From NCBI GenBank assembly GCA_012295275.1, contig CM022670.1:17598698-17662697 (forward strand): a stretch of DNA of 64,000 nucleotides. The letters are read 5' to 3'. A program made the position numbers and the translations under genes. Numbering within the stretch: position 1 is the first letter of the stretch; each line of letters opens with the position of its first letter. Shown here in pieces: positions 1 to 13,000 of this stretch. Source of the DNA: Chrysomallon squamiferum (taxonomy: Eukaryota > Mollusca > Gastropoda > Neomphalida > Peltospiridae). Under the pieces are notes generated by a model that made no database searches, was not told the origin of the DNA, and saw only the letters and a program-made list of their open reading frames with translations.

Positions 1-3000
1 TTGACATACTCGTCTGTTTGTTGCAGTAGATAGGCCAATGGCGATCTTTCTTCTGATCTATCATCTTTCTGTACCCTTCTTCATCTTCAGCCTGGAAAAC
101 AGTTTTATATATTTCATATTTCACAACTCTAAATGTTACTTTTAATTTAATATCAATCTGATAAAATTTAATCTTAGTAACACAATTATCTTTAAAAGAC
201 AGTAATAAAATACAAAAGTTCTTTACTGAAAATTAAGTGTCTTTTTTTTATTTTTGCTGATGTATCAGATATACTTTTAAACATTCAAATCACAAATTCA
301 ATAAAACTGTGTCTACCATCAAGCGCCTCATTCGTTCTTTCTCGACTCGTTCCTGTTCCTTCTTCTGTTCACGCTCAGTGTTGGTGTGATAAGTCATCAC
401 AGCTTTGTTAAGTTTGCTCAATTTGCTCGATATATTTCTGTGAAATTCCTTAAAGTCTTTTCCATGTTGTAGAACAGCATTAAGATATTCCTGAAAATAA
501 ATCCAAAAAATAATGAATAGATTACATTCATTTTTTGAATGGTACACACTTCTTTACAGAGTTGAACTATCAGTTTAACTATGAATCTAATATCAATCAT
601 AAATTTATGACAGCAACTTTTATGATGAGATTTTGACATTTATTCATTCAATCCAAAATAAGCATTAATAAATATATCGGGTTCTGAATTAAATGATTTT
701 ACAATTATTTTGAACAATAACATAACAAAACAATAATTTTTTTTACAAAATAAATAAATTAAAAATAAAGTAATATTAAAACAAACTTGATGTTTCTGCC
801 GTTTCTTCCTCTCTTGTTCCACTTTCTGTTGTTTTTCCAGTTTTTCAGTGATTCTTGCTTCTCTCAGAGACTGGCGCTTACTTCTCTTATAAGCCTTGGT
901 GTTCAGGGCTGTCTCTAGGGTTGTGTCTCTTCTCATGCATGTTGTCACGTCAGCTCGCAGCTACAAAACAACAAAACATCTGTTTATAGCAAATCAAACA
1001 ACCAATTTGTAAATTTGTTAATCAGTGCAAAAAAACATTACAAATTAGATGATTATATAATTAAAAACCAGTATGTATATTATTACTGTAAAAAACTGAA
1101 TTTACTTTGTTTTCTTTTCACAGGGATCACTTTTAACCTTAATCAAACCACTTTAAATAATTAAATTTGAATGAATTATTTTAAAAAATAAAATAAAATA
1201 TAAAAATTAACCTGTCGTTGAAAGTTCAGCAATCTCAGAGCTCTAAGTTCAATTGTAGCCTTGACCTTAAGGTCATCTGACATAACAGCTGGAAGAGTAT
1301 TCAATTCCTCTATTCGAGCTGAAATCCTTGCTGCTAATCTGAAAATCAAATTATTAACATATTTCAATTACATGACAAACAAATAATTACGTGATATGAG
1401 TTTAATGCAACACATTACAAAATTATTATAAGTGTATCTGTAAATTCAATAAGAAAAATAACGGGCAATGAATTAATATATCAAATTATTTTTATCCGAA
1501 TTTAAAAAAAAAAAAAAATGACTAACCTATGTTCCCGTTCTTTTAGCAACTCAACAGGATCCAGACCCTGTGGTTTGGCAACTGGTGCAATCCGGTTCTG
1601 TTTCTGCTGCATGGCCATCATTGCCTGGACTGAAGGAGGTGGGGGAGGTTGGGAACTGTGCATCATACGTGGCTGTGGGGGCTGAGTATCAGGACCCACA
1701 ACTCCACCATGGTGAACAGGCTGTACATTCTGGTTCATTCTCATCTGATGCATTTGCTGAGGGTCAACTAAAAAGAAATGTTATTTTATGGAAGAAGTTT
1801 CTACAGAAAGCTTGTTGAAATAATTCAAATAATCATTAATTACTTAAAAAAGAAAAGAAAATTTTGTGAAAATGTTAAATAGTTAAACTTTATTAGTAAC
1901 ACAGGTGTGTAATATGCATGTCTGTGTACATCTGAACCACACACCAAAATGATAAGAAAAATACCTGGGCGTGGGAAAGGTCCAAGTGGTCTCTTCCCTT
2001 CGACAGCCATACGTAGATTGTCTGGCAAGTTCTGGTTGCGCACTAAGAGCTTGTAAGCCATAATTTGAGCTCGTAGCTGATGTAGCTGAGTGGCATTGAA
2101 ACTTGACTGTCTTGGTCCTCCTGGTCCTCCTGGTCCTCCTGGTCCTCCTGCCATTGGTCCTTGATTACCTGGAGGTCCTAAAATGAAACAAACCTAAATG
2201 CAGATAACAAATACACAGAAAAAATAAAAAATATACTAAAATACTCATTAGTCAATATATATTTTATAATTTCTTTTCCTTGATAACATTCTGAAAAACA
2301 ATTTACTTTTGAATCTCATAATTTTTTTTAAGGGAACATTACAAAACAGCATTTGCTTAAATTCTTCTAAATGGTACTGACTAATTTTGGAAACTTTAAT
2401 TTCAACCATCTTGTAATTTTCCTTTAAATTTCAGTAAATACCTTGTGCCTGGCTGCCATCAATGTTCGGTGGCCCTACAGATGCTCCAGACATCAACTGT
2501 GGTCCCATGAAACCTTGATTCATTGGAGGAACAGAAGGTCCTGATGGACCAGCATTCATACTGCTACTAGCAGAACTAGGAATGTCTGAGCTTGTAGGTC
2601 CTGACATTGACATATTTCCAGAACTGCCGGCCTCGCCACCCATGTTTGGCTGCACGGTTATGTTAGGTCCTCCCATGTTTGGTCCTCCATTAGGTCCAGC
2701 TATATTTGGATTACTCATCCCCTGGGTGTTCATACTGGGAACTGGAATATTACCTGGACCCATGCTGGGATTCTGAGATATTGGGGGGCCTCCAACTCCA
2801 GGGGGACCAGATCCTCCTGGTCCAGACATCTGTGGATTCATGGGTCCTGGCATACCTGTACTGGGTCCACCTTGCATTCCTGGAGGACCTCCCATATTGG
2901 AAGATGTCATCCTTGGCATACTGTGGTGTGGGCCTGACATTCCATGACTCCCAGGGATGTTACCCATGCCCTGGTGACCTTGTGGCATGCCCTGAATGGG

Positions 3001-3633
3001 TGCCCCAGACATCTGCATCGGACCTCCAGGACCGGGCATTGGTCCTCCTGACATCACTTGGCCACTGTTTCCAGACATCCCTTGCTGGGACTGTGGGACC
3101 ATCCCCATCCCATGAGGAGCATTTCCAGACATCCCCTGACCACCAGGCATGTTGTGGCCCTGCATCATGTGGCTCTGCATGCCCTTTGTTCGATTAGACA
3201 TGGCTATGTAATTTTCATATCGTGGATCGTTCTGCATTCCTTTCTCATCCATCTGAAATAAAGTTATCAGATTACTGAACCTTCACACAATATATTCTCC
3301 CTTTATTTTTTCTAATCCAGTAATGCACTTAACATACATAGAAAATGCAGCCAACTAATTAAACTGAATAAGTTAGTATTGAAGAAAACACACTGGAAAC
3401 TGAAATACATAATGGAACTGAACCTGAGATACTTAAAGTGATGAGCACTTTATTAATTTGGTTATGAAATTAATTTCAGGTGAAAGCTATATTTTAACAT
3501 TTTTTGTTTAATTTTGCAGTGACTGTGCTATTACCTTCTGCATCATTTGATTAGATTCATGTGAGTATGCTGGGTTGTGCCCTGGACCTGGAACTGGACT
3601 GCTCATCATATTATTGTCCTCACCAGATGCCAT
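1..3633 (-). CDS. SMARCA4: BRG1/Brahma-type SWI/SNF ATPase, N-terminal part (cut by window edge)
   Basis: Nuclear ATPase subunit of SWI/SNF (BAF) chromatin remodelling complexes. Coding exons on the minus strand: 3633-3535, 3252-2442, 2177-1965, 1767-1527, 1338-1212, 960-787, 490-317 and 91 to the edge. All junctions are GT-AG and keep frame, giving about 640 residues. Seen in order: start MASGEDNN, a long Met/Gly/Pro-rich low-complexity stretch, the QLQ domain (about residues 330-365, [13 protein letters not shown]), [30 protein letters not shown], and the HSA helix region with [20 protein letters not shown] and ERMRRLM. These match the vertebrate SMARCA4/SMARCA2 N-terminus closely; invertebrates usually have one ortholog, so the SMARCA4/2 choice is nominal. 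The SNF2 helicase, SnAC and bromodomain lie outside the window. Odd: the last exon loses frame near base 39 (see findings). A 5' UTR exon begins at 3668; upstream exons were not placed. Confidence 0.95.
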
Positions 3634-3668
3634 GCTGGCTTTTCAACTGAAGCCCACCAGTGTTTCAC

Positions 3669-5601
3669 CTGTCACAACAAATTTAAACATTTTATTAATC
3701 TGCCCCAGTAGTCAGTCTACAATAAATTAAATTGTCTTTTTTAATAGCCTATCTGGGGTTTTTTGTGTTATATACATTTTACACCAGCGATTATGTTATG
3801 TGTCAGTATAATGTTAAATCTTAATTGAAATAAAAATAAATTTTCCTACTATGGTCACTAAATTTATAATAAAATTGTAATTCCAGTAACAAACTCGGTT
3901 TTTGGTTGTTGTTTTCTTTAAATTGAAACATAAGAAAAACTTATCCATTATTTAAAGAGGGAAAAATAAATTTATACTATGAATATCCAGTGACTGACCT
4001 CCTTTGAATGAGCATGGTACATCTGCATTTAGACTGCAATCTTTGATTTAGTGTTACTGTTCTGAATTCTAGTAAATCCTATAGTGGCAATATACCAAAA
4101 AAATTCAACTGGGCCCAGCTCTTTCAGAAGGTTCCCTAGCAGTGTCTAGATGCATGGCAGTAATTTAAATAACTGATTTTAATCTCCCACCCCCTAAAGC
4201 ATTTCTTTCTATAAACGACCTTCATAGAAAGGTAACCTGTCTGTAGAGGCCAGTGACTCTATTTTGTATCAAAAACTGTCAACTGAACAATAAAAACATT
4301 TCAACATTTGCAAACTGTACCAGGTTCTGCCAATCATAATTGAAAAACACCATACTAATTTTTCTGATACAATAGGACGTAATTTGACTGAATTTTGGTT
4401 GTCACTTTCAAGGCACAGTTAAGAGCTGAATATATGTCATGCTACCATTGATTATTAATAACTTAATCTTAACTGTTATAACTGCATTGTGTAATTGCAT
4501 TATGCTAATTAACTGATGATCAAAATCTTAAATTAAAAGCCAAAATGCTGTAAGATTGGTTCTGTTAAGATTATTATTATTTGGTTTTAATGGCTGTTTA
4601 TTGGGTACTAAATAATCATACTTTACTGCGGGATCAGTTTTACATTACATTTTGTTAACAGCTTTTAATAAATGCACTATCTTCATGTTAATTTCAGCGT
4701 AATTTCTTATGCAAAATGTCACTGAAAAATCACTGCTTTAACATTACAAAAAGAATTGATGTTACTGAAACAAAACTGAACAAGGATATTTAAGTGCAGG
4801 AATGAATGCCAGTCATTTTGGTGTCAGTTTTAAACAGTTGTTTCAATGCATGTGGAAGGACTTGGAAAACAAATCATAATTTTGCTTAAGTGAATAAAGG
4901 CCTTTTCTGCAGTATTTATTTTATTTTCTTAGAAAATAAAAATGTTATTTTTTTTTTTTACAAACACATTAATACTTCTGTATGTTAATACTTAATTAAT
5001 GCATAGAAGTTGTAATGATCACCAATTTATAACAGCCACTTATATGAAGTAGTGGGTGGCCATTATACACAGGTTTGAATATTATTAAAGAACATATTAA
5101 TAATTCATACCAATACATTTATACAAAATACATTTTCACTTCAATGTTCCTAAAATAAATTTGTAATAGTATTTCTTGGATTAGTTTTCACATTTTATAA
5201 GCTCCCATGTAAAGTAGCACACAATTAATAACATCCAGTAACTGGAACATTATAATTATAACAATGTTGCTTTTTAAACTACTGAGTGTAAAAGAAAAAC
5301 TGGTTGATATTATTACAAAATGAGTTTAGGCAATTTTATATAAATCATAACAAATTATTATGCTGACAAAACATAAATCAAAACAAACTTCACAATTACC
5401 AATCGTAATGACTTTTTTGTATTTTATTGATAAATTTCGATTAGTTTTTTTTTCTAAATTATTTACTTAATTTGGTGATTCAGTTTACTATTCGCCTGTT
5501 GATAAGGAGATGTTATCCACTATCAAGGATTTTATTTTATTCTTAAGACTTTCCAATTTTAAGAGTTTACGTATCACAGATCTGAGTTCAGTGATCCAAT
5601 T
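3669..5601. other. 5' intron of the SMARCA4/2 gene, non-coding
   Basis: AT-rich sequence without a credible ORF between the first coding exon of the SMARCA4/2 gene and the small minus-strand gene at 5602. The acceptor before base 3668 (minus strand) shows that the 5' UTR is interrupted, so this stretch is at least partly intron. Minus-strand AATAAA signals (TTTATT on the plus strand, about 5530-5540) could end the transcript of the small gene at 5602-6128. Confidence 0.5.
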
Positions 5602-6128
5602 CTAATCTCGATCTTTTGATTCGGTTATCGGTTTAAGTTTAGATGCATATATGATATAATCAGGCTGCACAGTATCATTTGAAAAATAACAATTTGTTTT
5701 TGGATAAACTAGTTCTGTACCGAAACGGTGTAAAAGTGCAGATATGGGTTGTACGAAAAAAACAGAAGTGACAACGATCGTCATTATGATAAGCCATATC
5801 AAGACTGCTGAACAAAGCAATTAATATTAGCTCCTGTTTTAAAACCTATACAACAGAATTAGTTTATTGTGCGCGACACCGCAAGCCTAATATCTCGCGA
5901 CCAATATTACAGACACACGTAATCCCATTACTCAGTCTTACCACTAGTAAATAAGATGTCAGTGCCGGTAACAATGAGAATTTTTCCGTCCTGAAATGGC
6001 TGAACGAACCTTGATGCGCATTCTTTTGCGCATTCGCCCTTTTACAATACTAATATCTTTGAATTCGTTACGTTTATTTGACGACGGTTTGCCAGTATAT
6101 TATGTCAGAAGTTATCTACCTTGCTCAT
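5602..6128 (-). CDS. Candidate 87-residue single-pass membrane microprotein, three exons
   Basis: Not recognised. Three minus-strand pieces join in frame through GT-AG borders: 6128-6120 (MSK), 5990-5942 (DGKILIVTGTDILFTS) and 5807-5602 (from AVLIWLIIMTIVV to a TAG stop). The joined product is 87 residues: a short polar N-terminus, one hydrophobic segment at about residues 15-40, then a polar tail with Cys59 and possible N-glycosylation sequons NCY/NDT, and a charged C-terminus ending ESKDRD. The hydrophobic stretch suggests a small integral membrane protein. It lies between the SMARCA4/2 and SPICE1 genes and would start in the CpG-containing region near 6.0-6.2 kb. Support is splice phase plus protein-like composition only; the pieces could instead be 5' UTR exons of the SMARCA4/2 transcript. 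Confidence 0.45.
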
Positions 6129-6200
6129 GTCGATCTCCAATCAACAAGCAGACATCGAAGCGGTTTCTTTGATTTTCATTAATTAATTTTTATATAATTT
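5860..6200. promoter_or_regulatory. Putative divergent promoter region between SMARCA4/2 and SPICE1
   Basis: CpG dinucleotides are locally enriched in otherwise CpG-poor AT-rich DNA (GTGCGCGACACCGC, CTCGCGACC, TTGCGCATTCGCCC, TTGACGACGG). The genes on either side point away from it. A good minus-strand donor (GTAAGACT after base 5942) and another after base 6120 lie inside. No TATA box or transcription start was identified. Confidence 0.4.
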
Positions 6201-6686
6201 TAATATTTTCTTGTTATTATAGCCATTGTTTTATTTTAATAAATTTTTTGAATAATTTAAACACAACTAAATTATATATAAATTTACTTGGTTTTGCGAT
6301 TAATTTTGTAGTTGTACGTTAACATCAGATTTTGAGATTCTCATCATTCTGCATTTACCAGACATGTTCGTACAAGTTTAACTTTTTGTAATTCGCAACC
6401 TGCAGTGGCTTATATTATCGGTAAAGTTACACATGACAGAATAATATCTGAATGCTGTTATTTTAAATGATCATCTTTATAAAATTTGAGCGAATATAAT
6501 AAGACACGTAACCCATCAACAATGACTATATGATATATATTATATCCTGTAATTGTAAATATATGTATACTCAGGGTATCGGTGTTGTTGTTATTACTGG
6601 CAAAGACAACATAATATATATACATGATTAAAATATAAAAATTGTTTGTTTCTGGATACTGTAACATTTTACCTTTTTAATGCAGT

Positions 6687-6999
6687 ATGGGTTTTGACGC
6701 AGAACGTGTAACTGTAAGTGAGTACCATAAAAATAGATAGAAGTGGTCGTGGCTTAATTGTTTAATCGTGTTAAGACTGTCAGCAGATGGCAATGTTTTG
6801 TGCAGTTTGTGAGTGAAATTCATTGTGAAACTTTGGAGATATTCTTTAAATGTACTTCAGCTGAAAAGATGCCATTTTTCAAACAAATTAAAATCTAAAA
6901 AGGATATTTTGTCTGAGATGGTTGGTTTTTAATTGTTCTGTTATATTACAGAGTTTGGAATTGGATGAGACTGTCAATCCACTGAAGAAGAGCAGGTAA
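6687..6999 (+). CDS. Upstream ORF in the SPICE1 leader, 24 codons, two exons
   Basis: Plus-strand exon 6686-6713 (acceptor TTAATGCAG before it, donor GTAAGTGAG after it) carries ATG at 6687. It joins exon 6952 onward in frame and ends at TAA 6997-6999, giving MGFDAERVTSLELDETVNPLKKSR. The SPICE1 start ATG lies 16 nt downstream at 7016 in the same exon. The peptide is charged, with no low complexity. It may be a regulatory uORF. A competing donor, AGCAG/GTAAAC at 6995/6996, would remove both the uORF stop and the SPICE1 start. No homologue is recognised. Confidence 0.4.
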
Positions 7000-7015
7000 A
7001 CATACAAACTTTACA

Positions 7016-10000
7016 ATGTCTTTCATAAGAGCTGGAAACCGCAGTCGAATTGTAAGCCGCAAAAAAGCAAGACCTGCCAAGAAACCTGGTTGGGATGTAT
7101 GTGACATTTTTATTACATCATTTTTTTTTTTTTTTAATACTTTTTTGCTATTATAATGTTTGTTCAGCAATTTTCATATTGAGAAAACTAATTCAAATCT
7201 TTTGCTGGAAGCTCATTAGATTGACGATATGAAGATACAAATATGCTAGTATAAAAACACAAGATGATTTACATTTTTGTCATGATCATGAAAGTATGAA
7301 AAATGTTTAAAGGTTGATTAATATAAAATTAAAGTTTCCTGAATACGTGCCAGAAAGACTTAGATATATAGAATCCGTTATTAATGTCAGGTTAATGTGA
7401 ATGAGAATGAATGTATGTGTTGAATAACTGTATGTTATTTACATATAAATATGGTTTTCAAATATGTATTTCAGAGCACTATACATGATCTGTCTGTTTA
7501 TAAACCAACAAAAGAAGAAATGGTAAATATAAATATTAAAAAATAAATACCTCTGTATTTAATATGTTTCTCAGATTTCTCAGAATCATTTGATATCAAC
7601 AAGAAATAAAAAACTGCACTTAAAAGTCCCTTTTTATTTGTAATAGTTGCAAAAAGATAAATACCTACCTGATTGTAATTACACATTTACCTACCTGATT
7701 GTAATTACACATTTCTTTGTGTCAGATTTTGTTCTTATACACCTATTTGGCACCTGTTAAAGCTAATTAAATTATAATTAGCTGTTTTTAGACATCCTGG
7801 AAGTTACTCTTAGCTTTATTTCACCATAATGACAAAAAAGAAATGGCTTTAAATATTTACATTCTGTTTCATTTTGAACTGTCTTCTGTCAATTAATTTT
7901 TTCAGTTAGAACGAAGGATAAGACACCAGTCTAAGAATCATATGTCTGTTAAATTGGAAAACATGAGAAAAGGTAAAAATAATTATTGTTACTAATAACT
8001 GATCAGTATAAAACCAAGCAGGATTAACTGATTTCAGATGATTTATGATGTTTTATTTCTGAATTTCTGTGTGTTACTTTCAATACTTGTATAATTCATG
8101 AAGATGATCAAAAAAGAAAAAGATAGCCTTTTCATCTCATAATTTCAGTGTATGTTGTTAATGTGATAAATACAAGTTAATAACAAAAGGATAATTAATA
8201 TATATATAAATGTGTATGGGCATGGGCAACCTTTTTCGAGAAGTGGGACACATGAGACATGGCTCATCTTCAGGTACTAATTTAGGCAATTTTGTGTTTT
8301 TACAAAGAGTTTAATTTATGAATTTTTTCATTTTCATTTACTTCAGGAACTGTTGTAATAAAAAAATGACATGTGTTTTAGTAAATTAGTAGATAGAAAA
8401 TAGACTCATTTTGTAAAATGTGAATTAACGTTATTTTCCTTGTGAAATTTGGTGGGCCATTCAGAAAGCTGCATGGGCTGCAGTTTGCCGATGATACTTT
8501 GAAATGTAGAAACAATTTGTTAATGCTTCTCTGTAAATGATATTGTTTACACATCAAGTCTTTGTTGAAATTAATAGGCAGACCTTGCAGTGTTTCATTC
8601 ATACTTTTCAGATCAGTCAAAAAAAGACAAGACAATGTTGCCTGCAGACATGCGTAAAATGGCCATCATCAAAGAGATTCTATATGACCAGAATCAGGTA
8701 TTGTATTAGTTTTCAAATTTAAATATTCCAGTATGATGTAAACCAACAGCCTAAATTGATCTGTACAACTCCAAATGAGTTTTAAAGCAGAAGAGTAGAG
8801 ATGTGAATATTTGTATTCTTCAGATAATTGTTTTATTGAATTCTGAAACCAACTTTTCCTTAAAATAAGCCTAAGCAACAATGAAATATGCCAGAAAAAT
8901 TACAAACTGATTGTAATGGAATATATGTTTTAATGTGAAAAATATTTCTCAGTATAATAATCTTAATATTTTCAGCTTCAGGAAACCCTTGCCAAGTCAG
9001 ACAAAATGATGGCAGTTGTTAAGGATCTGTTTGGCGATGAACCTAAGGTTGTTGTTTTGGGGTTTTTTCATTTTAATACATAACTTTCATATTTTGATTC
9101 TGTACATATGCATACACACACTCTCACACTCACACACACACATGCACGCACGCAAATTCGTGTGTGTGTATGTGTATGTATGCATATGTACAGAATTCCA
9201 CTGTCCAGATATTATTCCATTGCCTCTTTATTTATGTGTGTGTATGAAAATAAATAAAACATAAGAATAATTGTACTTCTTTCTTTTGTAATTTTATCTC
9301 TGAATATTTACATTTTAATACTCTGAAAATTACAATATAAAAAATTGGAAATATTTGCTAAACATACTCCATACTTTTTAATTTTTTTTTTTTTTCTTGG
9401 TATTTAAGAATAATCTGTAGTTTTCTTAAATTTTTATTACTTTTTGAAGTTTATATACTTCTTTTTTTTTATTGGTTATTGTAGCGATATACTGGATTTC
9501 CAAATGTTACATCTGCATCAACAAATTATGAAGACCATAAAAGGTATAATTTTTAAAATTTTAAAATTGATTACTGAAAATGTTAGTGCTCAGATTCAGA
9601 ATTAGAATATTTATTTAAAGTAATGATAATAATAAAGTAAAAATAAATATTGAATAGTTTAATACAATTCAAAGATTAATTATAATAGGTATGCTATTTT
9701 AATGAAAATAAACATAAAATAAATTTAAAAAAATAAAATAAAATAAAATTTAGTAACAATAAAATAAAAACAATAAATTAAAATACCACTGTATAAAAGC
9801 TTTATGGAAATGGGTAACATTTTATTATAATCTGACTTCATGACTTACCTATTTGTGTTAATTTTTTTTTAAATTCTAGCTTTGTGGCACCTGTACCTGA
9901 AATATATACTCGGATGGATGCTCTCAGTGACTCTGTGACAAATCCCACCCCTCTTAATGAGTATCATGGTTCTGAATCAGGTAGGTCACGTCAAATATTT

Positions 10001-13000
10001 GTATCTTAATTTGATCAAATATATTATATAAGAAATTTTGTTTTTATGATATCAGTTTGTTTCATTGTTTTAACCATGAAACCTTTGTTTTTCTTTGTTA
10101 GTTAAATCAACAGAAGAAAAACAAAGCATTCTTTGCAGTTGGTTAAATCACATAATCTGCAAATGTTTGCGGTGACTAACTGAAGCATAAAAATATTTTT
10201 ATCAAGAGATGTATCATAAATCATTGTGTTTAGCAGATGTCACTGAATATGAATTTCCAAAAACATATAATTAGTCTGATAACTCGCATAAATGAATTTT
10301 GTAGACAAATATTTTTCAAAGATGTATTTTCTTCCAGATGAAGACACTTCAGCTGTTGATCCTATTATCTTTGAACCAAAGATGAATCTGCAGAGATTTC
10401 AACAATTTATAGAATCTGAAGAAGAGAAAAATCAGACATTGAGTTCAATCAGTGGACCAAATCAAGTCAGTCGCTGTGACATTGGTCCTGCTCAGAGTAC
10501 ACGTATACAGGACAGTCGCAGCATTCAAAATTCACAGGGTAAACAATTATTTAAAAAAAAAAGTAAATTGTGTGGGTATGTATGTATGTATGTATATGTT
10601 GTGTAGATAAGTGTGTGTATGCATGTCTTTGTACAGTGGACTCATCAAAAACCAGCCTTTGAAGGCTTAATAAACAATGATGCCATGCTTCTTGCATTTG
10701 CTAAATACAGCTAAATGAACAAGATTATTATTAGTCTTTATTGATATCTAGGTGAATTCACTCATTTAGTTTTGCACATTTTGCGTTCTTATATGGAATT
10801 TGTTGTAATGGTAGATCAATCTAAAAAACAGCATTATATCAAACTTTTAATGCACTCTAAAGAGACATTATTTGAATCAAATCCACTGTGTAAACAGAAA
10901 GATTTAGCTATGCAGATTAAAACTTAGAACCATTACCAGCAATTGTATAAAAACAATATTTTGGCAGAGAGAAAACAAGTAACAACAGGCTTTCTTAAAA
11001 TGATTAAACAAATAAAACAATTTGCAGCTACTACTGAAAGCAGACTTGCACCCATTGTTAAACATGGAGGCCATGACGTATGAGAGAATTGTGCAGAAAG
11101 TGCAATCATCAGTGACAGACTATTTCTCTGCTGATGTTTAACTGTAACATTTGTACTTATTTTAATCTTTCTAAATGGGCATATCTTGTTTGTCCCAAGT
11201 GAATCCTGTTTTGGCAGTCCACTATACATGTATATATGTACACAGTGGTCAGTGTATATATATATATGTATGTGTGTGTTTTCATATCTGCTGCAGTGGG
11301 AACAGATAATCCTAAACAGATATTCTATTTTTCTCAGTGATTGATTTTTTTCTTACTCAAGGCCAGTCCTTTCTAACAGTAAAATATGATAATACAGCTT
11401 TAAAAATTAAATGTAATTATCCATGAAACAAAATTTATATTTAATTTAGATGGAAGTGGATTTGTAACTCCAAGGAAAGAACATAATGAATCAATAGAAA
11501 TGTTAAGAACACCACAGTCAGCCATTAATGACACAAAAAGGGTGAAGAAAACAAAGAAAAGAACTTCACCTCAAAAGAACCCTTCCAGAGGAACTAACTC
11601 CATGCAGTTTACAGATTTCAGGAAGGTAAAATAAATAAAAAGATTAATCTTATCTGAAAATAGAAACCAGTCATACTTACTTAGCATTTTCAAAGACATA
11701 TTTCTAATATTTTCTAAAAATGAACATAATAATTTTAAATAATCTGAAAATGTTAAAATCTTTGCAACACATGAGCTGATTGAGATTCATTTCCTGTTTC
11801 CAGGTTTTATTAAATCTGCAGGATGAGATCGCTGAATTTGAGAAACAGTCTGGGCGATGTCCCCCAGCTGAACAACAGAGATCAGACACTTTATCCGGTT
11901 ACACTGTCGCTCTTGTTGACGCTGTCACCAAACTAGCACGCTACCTCAGACAGGTAAACCTATAATTGTCCATTCTGTTCAAAACTGTTAATAAACTTTT
12001 ATCCAACTCAATTACTGACATAGATTTTGTATACTTTGTATATAAGCATTTGGTTGAACAAGATTCTCTTTTTCTCAGAATTTTGAATGACTGATTTTTT
12101 ATTTTTTGTTTTCCCTCCTGTTGTAAACTTTTGACAAATTTCACTTAGAGTTCCTCATTAGAAATTACAAAACAAAATCTTTAAACTTGACATGCTAATA
12201 ATGTCAGTTGACTTATTTCAAGTATATTACCAGTGGGGTAAAGAAAAAAAAGAGTAAAATAGAAGACAAAAAAACCCATTAAAATATACAGAATACTTTA
12301 ATATCAAGTGAGAAAGTCACCATTAAGACAGATCATATTATTCCATGTAGTGAATCATATAGCCAGACATCATATGTTTTGTAAGCTGTTCACATTTAAA
12401 TTGTGTGTGTTGTTATTTAAGTAAAATGTTTATTTTCCAGACTGACCTGCAGCAACAGGGTGAGATGGCAGTCAGAGAAGTTCTGATACAGGACATGAAT
12501 CAGTTCCGACACATTGTCGATTCACTGACTGCTGTAAGTTTCTCTTTTATATCAAACACAATCATTACAGGTATTACAATTTTTTCAATACACAGTTTTG
12601 AGTTAAAAACAACAAAAATAATAAGAAGAATAATTGAAAAATATATAATGAAAGGAAGATTTTGTAATTTTGTGTAATTTTCATTTTCATTTTATAAACT
12701 AAATATATCACTTATGCTGAATAACTAATGTGCTTCCAGTGACAATTGTTTGAATTTCACATTAATACAACATTTACATTGTATGCCATGACAGATTTAT
12801 GTTAGCATTCAGAGATTTTTCTGATTTTTACAAGAAACCGAATTCTGTTTCAGGATTTGATTTCAACTCAAGAACAACATGCTAAACTTGACAATGAATT
12901 CCACAGATACCGCTTATCAACCACAAATGAAATAAATATTTTACGGGTAAATTTAAAAACATCTATTTAAGCTGCTAATCTAAACTTTTGATTTCATCAT

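Noticed and set aside
290-547. Start codons or termini inside single SMARCA4/2 exon frames
   Set aside because: The extra residues before and after the conserved parts are intron read-through; splice sites define the exon as 317-490.
2582-3261. Plus-strand ORFs across the SMARCA4/2 Gly/Met/Pro-rich exon
   Set aside because: Antisense shadows of a real exon with low-complexity codons.
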